A DNA stretch of 64,000 nt. It comes from Apodemus sylvaticus. Lineage: Eukaryota > Chordata > Mammalia > Rodentia > Muridae. The stretch covers positions 16,253,429-16,317,428 of the forward strand of contig NC_067492.1 in the NCBI RefSeq assembly GCF_947179515.1, read 5' to 3'. The notes below the pieces were generated by a model. It ran no database searches. It saw only the letters and a list, made by a program, of their open reading frames with translations, and was not told the DNA's origin. Below are positions 23,650 through 34,215 of the stretch, piece after piece. Numbering within the stretch: position 1 is the stretch's first letter; each line of letters begins with the position of its first letter. The translations under genes were made by a program, and so were the position numbers.

Positions 23650-24391
23650 TTTTTTTGCTTTTTTTTAACATTTTTTAATTCAATATATTTTTATTTACAT
23701 TTCAAATGATTTCCCCTTTTCTGGCCCCCCACTCCCCAAAAGTCACATAAGCCCCCTTCCCTCCCCCTGTTCTCCCATCCACCCCTTCCCACTTCCCTGT
23801 TCTGGTTTTGCCCTATACTGCTACACTGAGTCTTTCCAGAACCAGGGGCCACTCCTCCATTCTTCTTGTACCTCATTTGATGTGTGGATTGTGTTTTGGG
23901 TATTCCAATTTTCTAGGCTAATATCCACTTATCAGTGAGTGCATACCATGATTGATCTTTTGAGACTGGGTTACCTCACTTAGTATGGTGTTCTCCAGCT
24001 CCATCCATTTGTCTAAGAATTTCCTGAATTAATTGTTTCTAATGGCTAAATAGTACTCCATTGTATATATATACCACTTTTTTTCATCCATTCTTCCATT
24101 GAGGGATACCTGGGTTCTTTCCAGCTTCTGGCTATTATAAATAGGGCTGTTATGAACATAGTGTGGCACGTATCCTTATTACATGCTGGGGAATCCTCTG
24201 GGTATATGCCCAGGAGTGGTATAGCAGGATCTTCTGGAAGTGAGGTGCCCATTTTTCGGAGGAACCGCCAGACTGATTTCCAGAATGGTTGTACCAATTT
24301 GCAACCCCACCAGCAGTGGAGGAGTGTTCCTCTTTCTCCACATCCTTGCCAACACCTGCTGTCTCCTGAATTTTTAATCTTAGCCATCATT
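23650..24391 (-). mobile_element. L1 LINE, 5'-truncated, antisense, with 8-bp target duplication
   Basis: Reads on the minus strand as the ORF2 3' end, a 3' UTR and an A tail (T-runs at 23649-23680 on the plus strand). The ORF2 C-terminal part is partly open (to 24046) with the Cys-rich C-terminal motif visible, but a frameshift spoils the end. 'cagatatt' occurs at 23642-23649 and 24392-24399, a perfect 8-bp target-site duplication. It sits inside the older L1 at 22880-24683, so it is the younger insertion. Confidence 0.95.
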
Positions 24392-24698
24392 CAGATATTA
24401 AAGAAAGCTAAATCATGCCGTTTGCAGGAAAACTAACAGAAACAGAAACCATGTGAAACAAAGCAAGCCGGACTCAGAAAGCTGAGTTCACACATTTCCG
24501 TGTGGAATCAACTAAAACAATTCATGGAAGTAGAAGGAAGACAGCAGAGGGACTATTGGGGATAACACATGCTAGTGGTAGGAGGGTGACAAAACTGACT
24601 AATGAGGGAGATAAGTGTGATGAAAGCACTTTACATACATACATGAAGATGCTTTAATAATACCCATGATTTTGTTCAATTTAATACATTATAGGGAT

Positions 24699-24885
24699 GG
24701 GCTGGAGAGATGGCTCAGGGGTTAAGAGCACTGACTGCTCTTCCAGAGGTCCTGAGTTCAATTCCCAGCAACCACATGGTGGTGGCTTACAACCATCTGC
24801 ATTGGGTTCCGATGCCCTCTTCTGGTGTGACTGAAGACAGCTGCAGTGTGCTCACATTAAACAAACAAACAAACAAATAAATAAA
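24699..24885 (+). mobile_element. B2 SINE, full length, with Pol III boxes and target duplication
   Basis: Well-preserved B2. It begins 'gggctggagagatggctcag', with the A box 'tggctcaggggt' (24711-24722), the B box 'gagttcaattcc' (24754-24765), the body 'ccctcttctggtgtgactg', and an AAAC/AAAT tail (24859-24885). Flanks at 24684-24698 and 24886-24900 agree at 13 of 15 positions, so both duplication arms survive. It is tRNA-derived and mobilised by L1. The B box is off consensus, so transcription is doubtful. Confidence 0.96.
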
Positions 24886-24900
24886 ATACATTCTAGTGAT

Positions 24901-25634
24901 AAGAAAAAACATACAGTACCCAACTGTTGAGGCTTTAGACTGGTTTGACTCAAGCTGGAATCGTTCCACCAGCTGACTCTGTTTACTCATCCTTCTTGGC
25001 CTCACTGGCTGAACAATCCACCTAAGAAGATGAAGATGCTAATTCTGGTCCGCATCATCCATGCCTGTCCTCCCAGGGACTCTCAATCCTTTGCTGTCTA
25101 CACTCTGTGATCAGTCTCATCTGGATGCCATCCATGGTAGGTGGTGGTAGTCACTTCCAAAAAGAAGAGAAGGAGCTGTTGTCTCGTTTGCTCGTTTGCT
25201 TGTCCCATCCTGGGCCACGTTCTAAGGGAAAGCCACCTGTGACATCACGCACGGCCCCATGGAGGGCTGACACAGTAAAGAACTGTGAACTCCGCATTAG
25301 TCGGGAGTCACTTGGATTGCCTGGGGTGATGTCTGTTTCTTGTTATTGCTAGAACAAGACAACATCCTGGGTTTTACGAAGACATCTTCATGCATGTTTG
25401 TAAATTATGTTCATCACACGTATCCCCACATTAACCACGCCTATCACTCTTCCCTCCCACTAGCATGTTTCTTGTTCCTAATAAGCAAATCCTAAAACTG
25501 CAGCAAACCTTCAGAAATCTTGGCCTCATAGCAATCTCGTGGGAGATCCAGAACCCTAAAAACCCAGCTAAACCCTTTCTGCATCCTTGATCTTCACAAA
25601 CAATACTAATGTTCACATTGATTTATTTTTTAAC
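24901..25634. other. Single-copy DNA, nothing recognised
   Basis: CpG-containing stretch at 25196-25305 without a recognised repeat. The 81-codon frame at 25107-25352 has no domain. No gene is called. Confidence 0.45.
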
Positions 25635-25832
25635 TTTTAGACAGGGTCTTACATATTCCAGATCTCACTCTGTACTTGAATATCTCCTCCTGCCTCTAGT
25701 TCCCAACTTCTGCAGCTGTTGGTGTGTACAACCATAGCACCTTATGCTGTTCTGTGGATCAAATCCAGTGCTCACTGCCAACTAGCTATTGACCGGTTTG
25801 TGCTCTCCAACTTGAGCTATATCCCTGACACC
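25635..25832 (-). mobile_element. B4 SINE (ID joined to B1), antisense
   Basis: The plus strand shows the antisense B1-like part first ('agacagggtcttacatattc', 'ctcctcctgcctctagttcc', 'ggtgtgtacaaccatagcac') and then the antisense ID-like part ('ggatcaaatccagtgctc', 'acttgagctatatccctgac'). On the minus strand this gives ID then B1, the normal B4 order. Old copy. Confidence 0.75.
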
Positions 25833-27049
25833 AGAGTCACATTTTTTAAAGCTTCAATCAGTATTGTATTCACCAACGCTATAATAATAACTAATAGAGG
25901 ATATATGTCTTGAAAGGCTTGAAACAGCATATTCAGTGTTTATGTTATTCACCAGGAATTATCTTTCTATAAAAACATAGCTCTTATTTATACAGAAACC
26001 ATATGAAATTCAAATATCTTTACAAGTTAATAAAGTCTTCACTTCCTTTAATTACTAAATACGGAGGGCATTTACTTTCCAGATACGTCCCAAGCTTCAG
26101 ATATGGGTGTTGGCTGCAGAGCAAGATAGCTCCATTTCATGTAGAGAGATACTGTGCCGTTTCTATCACATATACAATCTTTACTATGGAACCTGGAAAC
26201 TAGTGCTCATAAAAATGTTCCCTCACATGCAAAATTCCTAAGCACATATATGGAAATGCAAACACAGACAGCTTTTGTGTTTAGTGTCCACCTCTTTCTT
26301 CTCTAGGAGGCTATGCATTTTTAAATGCCTAAATATGAGGGCAGATATGAAGTTCAGTGATATAGCATACACTTGGGCATGCAAACACAAAGTAGATGAG
26401 ATAAATACACAATTAAAATGAGATGGAATCTTTGAATATTATTTGGCATCTGTCTTCATCCACCCTTTAATTAAAAATACTGAAATGGTAATGCCGGTAT
26501 ATTTTTGTAAGATTACCACACAACTGCGTATGGTATATAAACCTGAAGGTGATGTCCAATGAGTCACACTGCAGATGTTCATGCTTGTGTGTCACCCGAT
26601 TTCCTTGAGGCAATGGGAGCCCTGTAAAATGCTTTTAACCAATGGAGGAAAGAAAGCATCCCCAGTGTCACTTATGATTGATACTACATTGTAAAAGAAA
26701 GACTTTCTCAGCTGACTGGAGTTGGGGACTCCCCTTGTGACTCTAATAAGGTCAGTGGCCATGTCAGAGATGTCCTCACCATAGTTAGGAACTGCAGTTG
26801 ACTTCTAGGGATTGAGGACAGCTTCTAGTCAACAGTCAGAAATAGCCAGGAGCTCACACTGCTAAGCAAGAGCAAAGGAATGAATTATTCCCCAGTGCAG
26901 CCTCTAGATGAGAATTAGCCCAGATGACACTTGACTCCTGCTTTCTGAGATCCTGAACAGAGAATGAGCAGGCCTTTCCAGTTATCCAGACCCATGAAAA
27001 GATAGGAAGAATACACTTCTTTCATCTTCTAAGTTTTTCTCCTCCCCAA
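25833..27049. other. Single-copy DNA with a possible ID remnant
   Basis: 26336-26390 loosely resembles an ID/B4 head ('gttcagtgatatagcataca', then 'cttgggcatgcaaac'). Otherwise no repeat, exon or RNA gene is recognised. Confidence 0.4.
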
Positions 27050-27268
27050 CCCCCTGGACTGAGGATTGAAGGTAAGACCCTGGGCATGCTAAGCAAATGC
27101 ACCTCTGCCTGAGCTACATCCCTAACTCTTTTTACATTTCAGACAGATTCCCACTAAGGTAACCAGGCTGGCCAGGACACCCTTTGTAGTGCAGGCTGAC
27201 CTTGAACTGAGAAACTGATCTTCCTGCTTCAGCTTTCCAAGTAGCTAGAGTTACAGGCCTGAGCTTCT
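27050..27268 (-). mobile_element. B1-like and ID-like SINE pair, antisense
   Basis: The plus strand carries antisense ID-like sequence ('gcatgctaagcaaatgcacc', 'cctgagctacatccctaac'), then antisense B1-like sequence ('aaccaggctggccaggacac', 'gctgaccttgaactgagaaac', 'gctagagttacaggcctgag'). Read on the minus strand the order is B1 then ID, the reverse of a standard B4. It is either a B1-ID dimer or two independent insertions. Confidence 0.65.
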
Positions 27269-28721
27269 AGATTTTTGATAGCTTGGTACCCAGCTATGAA
27301 AAGAACATAATACATATTGAGATTTATATTTATGGTTATCCATGTTTCTAACCTTATGCATTTGTTTCTATTTTCGATAATAAAATATTATGTCTTTGTT
27401 GTTGCTATTCAAAATAAATTTCAATTCTTTCCGAAGCAGCAACGATGGTAAGTGAAACAATTTCTTTACAAGAGCAAACTCTCCTTTGACTATTTTTATA
27501 ATACTTCAGGAGAAGATGTTCATATGCGTTTTCTCCCCGGATATTAAATGACAACAAAGCTACACTATATTAACACTTTTTACTATGGTTTTATATGCAG
27601 ATAAACCAAAGAGGAACAGGAAGCAGAGATCATTTGCTGCGGCCTGCTTTTGAGCGCATGAAATTTATTATAAAGAATGTGATCATGGGACCATGGATAC
27701 AGATCACTGGTAGCATCAGCATCATGTCTTGGTTTCATGCTCCAGCCACAGCACACCACCAACACCAGCAATGAAAAGGTAGTCCTGCTTGGGGAGGGAT
27801 CCTGTTACAATGCATTGGGTTAGTCACCATGGGGCAGAACAGTCGACTTCCGTTTATCAGAAAGGATTGACAACTATCCATTCATGAATTACTTTCATTA
27901 GCAACCTGTGGGGTGCATGATGATGCCTGTGTCTAAACAAACAAGTATGATTTGCCTGACTCAGTATGGTTTATGCTTTTATGCAAACCTCAAGCTTTTA
28001 TTTAAGGTCATGTCATTTCATCTGCTGATCTGTCGGAGCTAAAGTGACTGGGGAGATCTAGGGAGAACCAATATCCTTGGGACATACATGATAGGAACAT
28101 CACTCTCAACTCATAGTAGCTGTGCTTGCCGGCCTATGATTGGCCCAAGGTCGAGCCAGTTAATATTCCAGCATGGGAGAGGGATGGGAGTGGAGGAGCT
28201 ATGCAGATGGATGCTGGGGTGGGTCAGTTTCCCTTTGGCTGTGGTCCTTGATCATCTCCAGTGGATGCCCCAGACCCATGCACAAATGAACTCTGGACTT
28301 CTCTTCCCCTTTCCTCATCAATTATTCAGTCATACTCAAGTGTAAATTTTTCTTTCTTAGTTTTGATTCCCCAATAACTTTAGGCTGGAGGTAACACACT
28401 GTTCCATCTAGAGGTGAAGGAACTGAGGCTTAACACTATAAGCATTCGAGGCATGTGGGACTGGAAAGTTCAGTGAAACAAATGAAAAACAGAGATTAGA
28501 AATGAAAGGGATTTCTAAATAAAAATATAGAGATAACAGTGACATGGAAGAGGGTATCTGAAGAAGGAACATTGGTACATCTTATGTCTTCAACTTAGGG
28601 TCTGGCAAGAAAACAGTTATATCAGATATAAGATGTATCAATAGGAGTGTTACTGGAGCTCACAGCAGAGGAGGATCATTTTGCTGTCAGATGACAATAT
28701 ATCATAAAATTTTAAGTTACA
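27269..28721. other. Single-copy DNA, no exon supported
   Basis: A GTAAGT-type sequence (near 27449) and a pyrimidine-poor AG (27599-27600) are the only splice-like signals. They do not bound a conserved frame. 27400-27770 is repeat-free with a few CpGs. The frame at 28088-28345 has no domain. Confidence 0.45.
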
Positions 28722-29142
28722 GTTATTCCTGTTTTATTGGATATTTTCTTTGTTTATATTTCAAATGTTTCCCTCTTTTCAGGTTCCCCCTTTGGAAACC
28801 CCCTATCTCCACTCCCCTGCCTCTATGAGGGTGCTCCCCCACCCATCCACCCACTCCTGTCCTCCTGCCCTGGCATTCCCCTATTCTGGGGCATAGAACA
28901 CCCTTAGGCCCAAAGGCCTCTTCTCCCACTGATGTCCAGCAAGGCCATCCTCTGCCACATATGTGGCCAGCACCATGGGTCCCTCCTTGTACATTCTTTG
29001 GTTGGTGGTCCAGTCCCCAGGAGCTCTGGGGGGTCTGGTTTGTTGACAATGTTGCTCCCCCTATGGGGCTACAAACCCCCTCAGCTCCTTCAGTCCCTTC
29101 TCCAACTCCTCCATTGGGGACCCCTGAGCTTGGCCCAATGAT
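28722..29142 (-). mobile_element. L1 3' UTR, antisense
   Basis: Antisense of a murid L1 3' end: 'tatatttcaaatgtttccc', a C-rich tract, 'ggtgctcccccacccatcc', 'ttggttggtggtccagtccc', 'ttgctccccctatggggcta' and 'ctcctccattggggacccct'. ORF2 is not reached. The open frames at 28723-29338 are shadows of this 3' UTR. Confidence 0.9.
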
Positions 29143-29184
29143 TGGCTGTGATACAATTGTTTATGTATTTGAATTGGGGGACAT

Positions 29185-29322
29185 ACATGGAATGGCATGG
29201 CCTTGGAGGTTAGAGGACAATGTGAAAAAGTTCCTTATGTCCTTATTCCATAGAGTCCCAGAGTACCAAACACAGGTTATCTGGTTTGACAGCACTCACC
29301 TTTTACCCACTGGACAGCACCT
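29185..29322 (-). mobile_element. RSINE1/B4A-type SINE, antisense
   Basis: Antisense landmarks 'tggaggttagaggacaatgt', 'gaaaaagttccttatgtcc', 'accaaacacaggttatctgg' and the head 'acccactggacagcacc'. Strongly diverged. Confidence 0.65.
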
Positions 29323-29407
29323 TTGTGTGGAATATTAATGCCTTCATATAATAATAATAATCCATTATGGTTAAAAGAGATATAGAATAAGAAAACCAAT
29401 TCTTCTA

Positions 29408-29632
29408 GGGGTCTGGACGGATGGCTCAATAGTCCCGAGCATTTACCGCTTTTCCAGAGAACTTGGGTTGAGTTCTCTGCACCCACAAGGTGGCTCACAA
29501 TGGTTTGTAACTCCAGTTCTAAGGGATCTGATGCCTGCCTCTGGCCTCTGCTGATACCAGGCATACACATGTGCACACACATATATGCAGGTAAAACACT
29601 CTTGCACATAAAATAAATCTAAGAAAACCACT
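29408..29632 (+). mobile_element. B3 SINE, sense, nearly full length
   Basis: 'ggtctggacggatggctca' (A-box region), 'acttgggttgagttctctgc' (B-box region), 'tggtttgtaactccagttct', 'gatgcctgcctctggcctc', 'ataccaggcatacacatg', then an 'acataaaataaatc' tail. This is one of the better B3 copies. Confidence 0.9.
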
Positions 29633-30004
29633 TAAAACTAAAAATAATTCTAGTCCAGGAAAACTGAATAGCCCATAGTAGAAATGTAAGAAAGCTTCTG
29701 TTGGAAAGTTTGAAGTTTAAGGACGTCAAATGAAATAAATGCAAAAATGTCAAGATGGAGGATTTTTCTCTTGGACACCATTTTTAAATCAAACATAGTA
29801 ATTTATTTAATTTGGTGAGATAGCCCAATAGCTGAGCTGAGCTTCCTGATCGGATTTGAAAAACTCTCCAAAGGGTACTATTAGTTCCTGTGGGCTATTT
29901 TATTTTAGAGAGTGATCTTCAGGAATTATCTGACTGGCAAAGCTCTGCCACTTGAGAATAGAGGTCACCAAGTGTTTACATTTGCACACGCTGAACTTCC
30001 TGGT
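29633..30004. other. Short single-copy gap, nothing recognised
   Basis: No repeat or frame of interest is seen. Confidence 0.4.
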
Positions 30005-30105
30005 ACAACTGGGCCCAGTGGCAGAGGCCTAGCTGCTCAGGGGCGGAGACAGGAAGATCACGAAGTGCAGCCTGGGCTCTGTAGTGAGTTCAAGACCAAT
30101 GTGGA
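30005..30105 (+). mobile_element. B1-like SINE, sense, diverged
   Basis: 'gggcccagtggcagaggcct', 'aggggcggagacaggaagat', 'gcagcctgggctctgtagtg' and 'agttcaagaccaatgtgg' follow the 7SL-derived B1 plan. It is followed within 45 bp by an ID-like element in the same orientation. Confidence 0.65.
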
Positions 30106-30147
30106 TAATTAATAAAAAATACCTACCTCAAAATAACAAGTAGAAAT

Positions 30148-30220
30148 ATGGCCAGAAATGTAGTTTAGTGATTAAGCACTTGCCTGGCCTGGGAGAAGCC
30201 CTGAGTTGAATCCCTAGTAC
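30148..30220 (+). mobile_element. ID SINE, sense
   Basis: 'gccagaaatgtagtttagtg', 'attaagcacttgcctggcct', 'gccctgagttgaatccctag' and 'tactgtgaac' match the tRNA-Ala/BC1-related ID head, including A- and B-box positions. It is diverged, so not a recent rat-type ID. Confidence 0.7.
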
Positions 30221-30648
30221 TGTGAACAAATACAGAAATTAAAACAGTGCACGGCACCACTCACTTCTGGTGGGTCAACAGGCCAATTCTTACTAATGGT
30301 TTTATTTTTCTTTTTATAAAGTCTTAGGGTTGGGTTGGAGTACTGGGAACAGGAAAAACTTGACTTAGAATTTACCACTTCTCCCCTGGCAAAGAGCAAA
30401 GAAATACTTTTGTGGGTGATGTGATGGTGTTCTTATATCTGTCAGGGGCAGAGAAGGTATCAGTCCTTTCTTCATCCCGCCTTGATGCCTGACTTGGTGG
30501 CCAAAGCTGTTTTATGCCTAGGTGTGGGACAGTGAACCATGCCAGGAAACTTGCTAAGGTTGCACACACTCAGAGTCCTCTGCACCCAGGCACCCACCTG
30601 AGATAGAAAGTAGCTCCCTGCTCCCTACCAGATTCCTGGCCTGGAGCA
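30221..30648. other. Single-copy DNA, nothing recognised
   Basis: No recognised repeat. Short minus-strand frames at 30214-30569 have no support. Confidence 0.4.
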
Positions 30649-30980
30649 TGTGCCAAACTTCCCACATAGGAAATGTGGCCTATGGTTACATAGCCCAGAA
30701 CAGAGTTCTACATGTTAATGAGATATCTAGAGGCTTTGAGGCTTTAGCCAATAAGTTTCCCTTCCCAGACATTCCTTCCTTAAAATGTATTTAATCTCTG
30801 TTCCACCCTGAAGAGGTGGTACACACCCATTTTCCACAATGAACAATCAATAAACAGTTTGCAACCAAGGACTGTCTCTTTCATCAAGAACCACCATGTG
30901 GAATATGAAGAAAGCCTTCACCTACAGAGTAGTGCTGCCTAAGCCTTCTGCCGAAGGCCCCACTACTCCCAGACAACTAC
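30649..30980 (+). mobile_element. Probable solo or 5' LTR of a rodent endogenous retrovirus
   Basis: Has LTR architecture on the plus strand: a TG start (30649), an upstream region ending in 'ccttaaaatgtatttaatc', an AATAAA signal (30849-30854) followed by 'cagtttgcaaccaagg' and 'actgtctctttcatcaagaac', and a CA end near 30977. The polyadenylation region resembles rodent class II LTRs from memory; the family is not identified. No primer-binding site is obvious downstream and no retroviral gene is present. Confidence 0.5.
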
Positions 30981-32272
30981 TGCTAAGCTAAGGACTTGCA
31001 CTGCTAAGCTAAGTCAGAGTTCCTCACCCCCGCTCCCCCAGTCCATGTGGTTCATCAGGCTATGGGCCTCTTCCATTCTGGGCTCTTCTTTGACTTCTAG
31101 CAATGCCTGGTTGTCTAGGAGTCCGAGAACCCTCAGACCTAGCCTTATCATATGTCTTGTGGACCCCCAACTCCTTTCCCAACTCCCCACCACCCAGTGG
31201 CATCTGGATGTCCAGGAGTTTGGGAGCCCCCAGCCTGAGCCCCTCATCACAGGCCTGTGGACCCCAACCCTTTATTCCTGACTCCAAGTTCTTTCCAGCT
31301 GCAACTGGATGCCTGAGAGCTTAGACCTCCCACATCCTAGAATGTGTTTTCCTATACAGTCTAGCATCTCCGAGTTCCACCTGCCCAAGTGGCCATTCCC
31401 ACACCCCAACTGGAGGGCAGAATGCAAAACCACATCTAGGACTCACAAAAATCAAGTCAATCAAATTCAGAGCAGGGAGGGAGAAGGAAGACAGACAAAG
31501 ACCAGTAGATACCCATGTCACCCACAGACCTACCTTCCAGCACATGGCTCAGGTACTGCCAGGCCATTGACACCAGCACAGATGGAGGATATCACCCAGG
31601 GGCATGCTACCCAAGTGTCCAGGCTACAGTGGGAGCTACCACAATGTGCAAGTATGTGGCAGTCAGATGGGACAGAAAGGAGTAGAGCAGCTTGGGCATT
31701 GTGAAGAGAGATGGAGCTGGAGACTCCTGCAGTACAGATAAGAATAGACTGCTCTGAGTGACCAGCCCTGCCATCTGGGGCCATGGTAAACTTCTAATCT
31801 AAGCTGCTGCAAAAGCCAGTGTCTGAGTTCATAGCTATTTAGTGGCAGGGGTATGTCCATAGCTCATATTACCACCAGAGAACATGGGGGATGCCCCTTG
31901 ATGGGGTAGCCACTGGGGACCACAAGGATACCGGGGTTGTGCATAACTGGCCTCACTGTTTACTGGATACAGTACCCTGGAGAGCTGGCCTCATGTCTCA
32001 CCAGTGACATCACATAGGAGAGCCAATCCTGCACCTCATCCAGGAAGTATGAGCAGAGCCGGCCCTGGTAGTGGGGTATGGGTGAGCTAGCCCCTAGGGA
32101 GTGAGTATGGGAGAGCTGACCCCACTACTCATTTGCTGTGGGGGGTACCATTGCAGAGATGATGTCTCCATGCCCCAGCCCTCACCACCCCCAGCAATTG
32201 GGAAAACTGCCTACAGGGTCAGGAACTGAGGAGAGCTCTCACCAGATGCAACACCCAGAGAACGGGCACAAT

Positions 32273-32285
32273 GGGGGGGGGGGGG
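32273..32285. repeat. G13 homopolymer
   Basis: Thirteen consecutive G inside the GC-rich repeat. Such runs are hypermutable and hard to sequence. Confidence 0.9.
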
Positions 32286-32352
32286 TAGGAAAGAACCTCA
32301 AGAGTGAGGAGCTTAGATGAACTGGCCCTTCTACTTGATCACCATGAGGTGG

Positions 32353-32354
<2 letters not shown>

Positions 32355-32397
<43 letters not shown>
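32355..32397. repeat. (TG)n microsatellite
   Basis: About 21 pure TG units interrupting the GC-rich repeat. Confidence 0.98.
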
Positions 32398-32399
<2 letters not shown>

Positions 32400-33752
32400 A
32401 GTAATGCCTTCCCCCACCTGCACCACTGTGGCAGTCAGGAGAATTGGCACTGAGGTCAGGAGAGCAAGTGAGCTAACCATGTCTTTGCTGGCTGGAGCAC
32501 TCAGGGAAAGGGTCTATGCAACTTCATCTGGGTAGCACAGTAGAGGTGGCCCTGGTGGAGGTGACATAGGTGAGCCAGCTCGGGAGGGCAAGAGCATAGG
32601 AGAGCTGGCCTTGCCACTTGTCTGGCATGAGCTGGTGTGGGTATTGCTGTGATTCCCTCTTTCCCACCCCTCCCCCCCAATCCCACCTGCACTAGCCAGG
32701 AGAGCTGGCCTTGGGGCCATGAGAGTGGGAATGCTAGCCCTGGTCTCTCACTGGCTATAGCACTTGAGAGAACAAACCCCTGCACCTTAATTAGGCAGAA
32801 CAGTGGAGCGGGCTCTAGAGGATGCTGTGAGCCAGCCCTGAGGGCATGAGAGCAGGAGAGTTGACCCTGTCTTCTGCCAGTGGCAGTGCTGGAGGACTTG
32901 CCCTGGTGATAGGGGATAGCTGGCATGCTGACTACCTCAGCTACCATCCAGGCCCAGATCCAGGACTCTAAATTGGCTCACTCCAAAATCTGGATCATCT
33001 ACAAATGGTTGAGATTTGTGAAAGGGTCAGTCCTGCTGGTCTAAAGCTGCAGGATCTCCTAGGCAACGACAGGATAACTGGGAGAAGTCATTATGGGGAT
33101 CCAGTATTATTGGTCTCATAGAAGTCAGAGACCAAGGACTCACTGCAGTTAATATTTACAAGAGAAGATATGTGGGCAGAGGGGTACACTGTGGGACTCA
33201 CTGTGACATATACTACAGCTTCCATGTGACATATGTGGACAGAAGGGTGTATTGTGGGACACACCATGACACATTACAGCTTCCACAATGAGATGCTTTC
33301 TATGCTTGATTTTTGTTGTTGTTTATTGGTTTGTGTGCATTTTATTTGGGGGATAGCCTGCAAGCAAGAAGGGTGGGTATGAGGGGACAGGGAGACAAGC
33401 GGGGCTGGGGTGCAGGAAACTCAGAATGAATTGATAAAGTAAAACAAAGCAAACCAGAAAAACAAAAAAAAGCAAGCAAGCAAACAACAAAAAAGAATTT
33501 ACCACATGATGTGAGAGTAAAGGGACATGCAGGAGACACAGCTGGAGACCAGCCACCGGGAGCCAGAAGTGCGCGGGCTGTGCTGTGCAGTCAGGAGCAG
33601 AAACACGCCTGCTGTTTTGAGCACTGGAGTGACCATGTACAGAGCTTGTCTCTGTCTACTTTGAGCAGGCACTAAAGGAGGATGGTCTGCCATGATGTGT
33701 GGTAGCTTTGAGGGAAAAATCAAGGGCCAATGCCAGGGGCTGAGAATCAGAA

Positions 33753-34033
33753 GTAATTAAGGGACCATAGATGTACAGATTCATTTCAGGGTCTTCAACT
33801 CGATTCTATTGTCTGTTCTTATATCAATACCATATAGTTTTTTTTTTATTACTATTGCTCTGTAGTATCGCTTGAGGTCAGGGATGGTGATACCTCCAGA
33901 AGTTCTTTTATTTTTCAGGATTGTTTATGCTATCCTGGTTTCTTTTGTTGTTGTCTTTCCCTATGAACCTGAGGATTGCTCTGTCAAAGTCTGTAAAGAA
34001 CTGTTGGAATTTTGATGGGAATTGCGATACCCA
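33753..34033 (-). mobile_element. L1 ORF2 internal fragment, antisense
   Basis: The plus strand is the antisense of ORF2: 'agattcatttcagggtcttc', 'tcaataccatatagtttttt', 'tgctctgtagtatcgcttga', 'gaagttcttttatttttcag', and 'ttttgatgggaattgcgata'. It contains no 3' end of its own and meets a sense 3' UTR-like segment at 34034, as in an L1 with a 5' inversion. Confidence 0.85.
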
Positions 34034-34035
34034 CA

Positions 34036-34215
34036 GAGACTGGATGTGCCAGAGTGTGTGGTGGGTGGGGGCATGTCCAGTGGAGGCCTCCACCCTCTCA
34101 GAGGAGAGGGATAGGGAGGGAAGGACTGTGGAGGGGTGGCAGTGGAAGAGGGACAGTTAAGTATAATGTAAAGTAGATAATTGAAAATAAATATGAATAA
34201 AAATATAGAAAAGAA
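34036..34215 (+). mobile_element. L1 3' UTR-like segment, sense
   Basis: 'gtgggtgggggcatgtccag', 'ccaccctctcagaggagagg', a purine-rich run, then 'aatgtaaagtagataattg' and an AAAT-rich end resemble an old murid L1 3' UTR. Together with 33753-34033 it may be one 5'-inverted L1. Confidence 0.55.

Larger units (their letters stand above)
22880..24683 (+). mobile_element. Ancient L1 ORF2 3' end and 3' UTR, split by a younger L1
   Basis: Two collinear parts. 22880-23649 matches old L1 ORF2 before and within its C-terminal part ('aaatggacaaatgaactgag', 'attcaaatcaaaactatatc', 'ccaccatgatcagg'), interrupted by a CA expansion. After the insertion, 24400-24683 continues with 'aaatcatgccgtttgcagg', 'caagccggactcagaaagc' and the 3' UTR end 'ttttgttcaatttaatacat'. 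The reading frame is destroyed. This is one of the oldest L1 copies in the window. Confidence 0.75.
30981..33485 (+). mobile_element. Non-coding rodent repeat with degenerate 'gagctggcc' units and A-rich tail
   Basis: GC-richer than its surroundings. From about 31970 to 32910 a motif like 'gagagctggcc' or 'gtgagccagc' recurs at irregular spacing (for example 31980, 32109, 32567, 32600, 32700, 32829, 32853). At 33168-33286 a 63-bp unit is duplicated in tandem. It ends with an A-rich region (33438-33498). I recognise the style of a dispersed rodent repeat but cannot name it. Frames of up to 148 codons here (31309-31704, 32501-32947) lie on both strands and look like composition artefacts. It directly follows the LTR-like segment, so both may belong to one element. 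Confidence 0.55.

Noticed and set aside
24699..24885. A- and B-box pair that could be read as a tRNA gene
   Set aside because: It is the Pol III promoter of a B2 SINE; the downstream body, tail and target duplications show a retroposon.
27440..27610. Possible intron: GTAAGT near 27449 and a T-rich AG end at 27600
   Set aside because: Splice-like words are expected by chance. Neither side has an open, conserved-looking exon, and the implied intron has no branch-point or expression support.
31309..31704. 131-codon plus-strand frame
   Set aside because: Same repeat as above, with shadows on the other strand and no recognisable protein family.
32501..32947. 148-codon minus-strand frame, among the longest in the window
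   Set aside because: Lies in a GC-rich non-coding rodent repeat where stops are rare; opposed frames are also open and no domain is seen.
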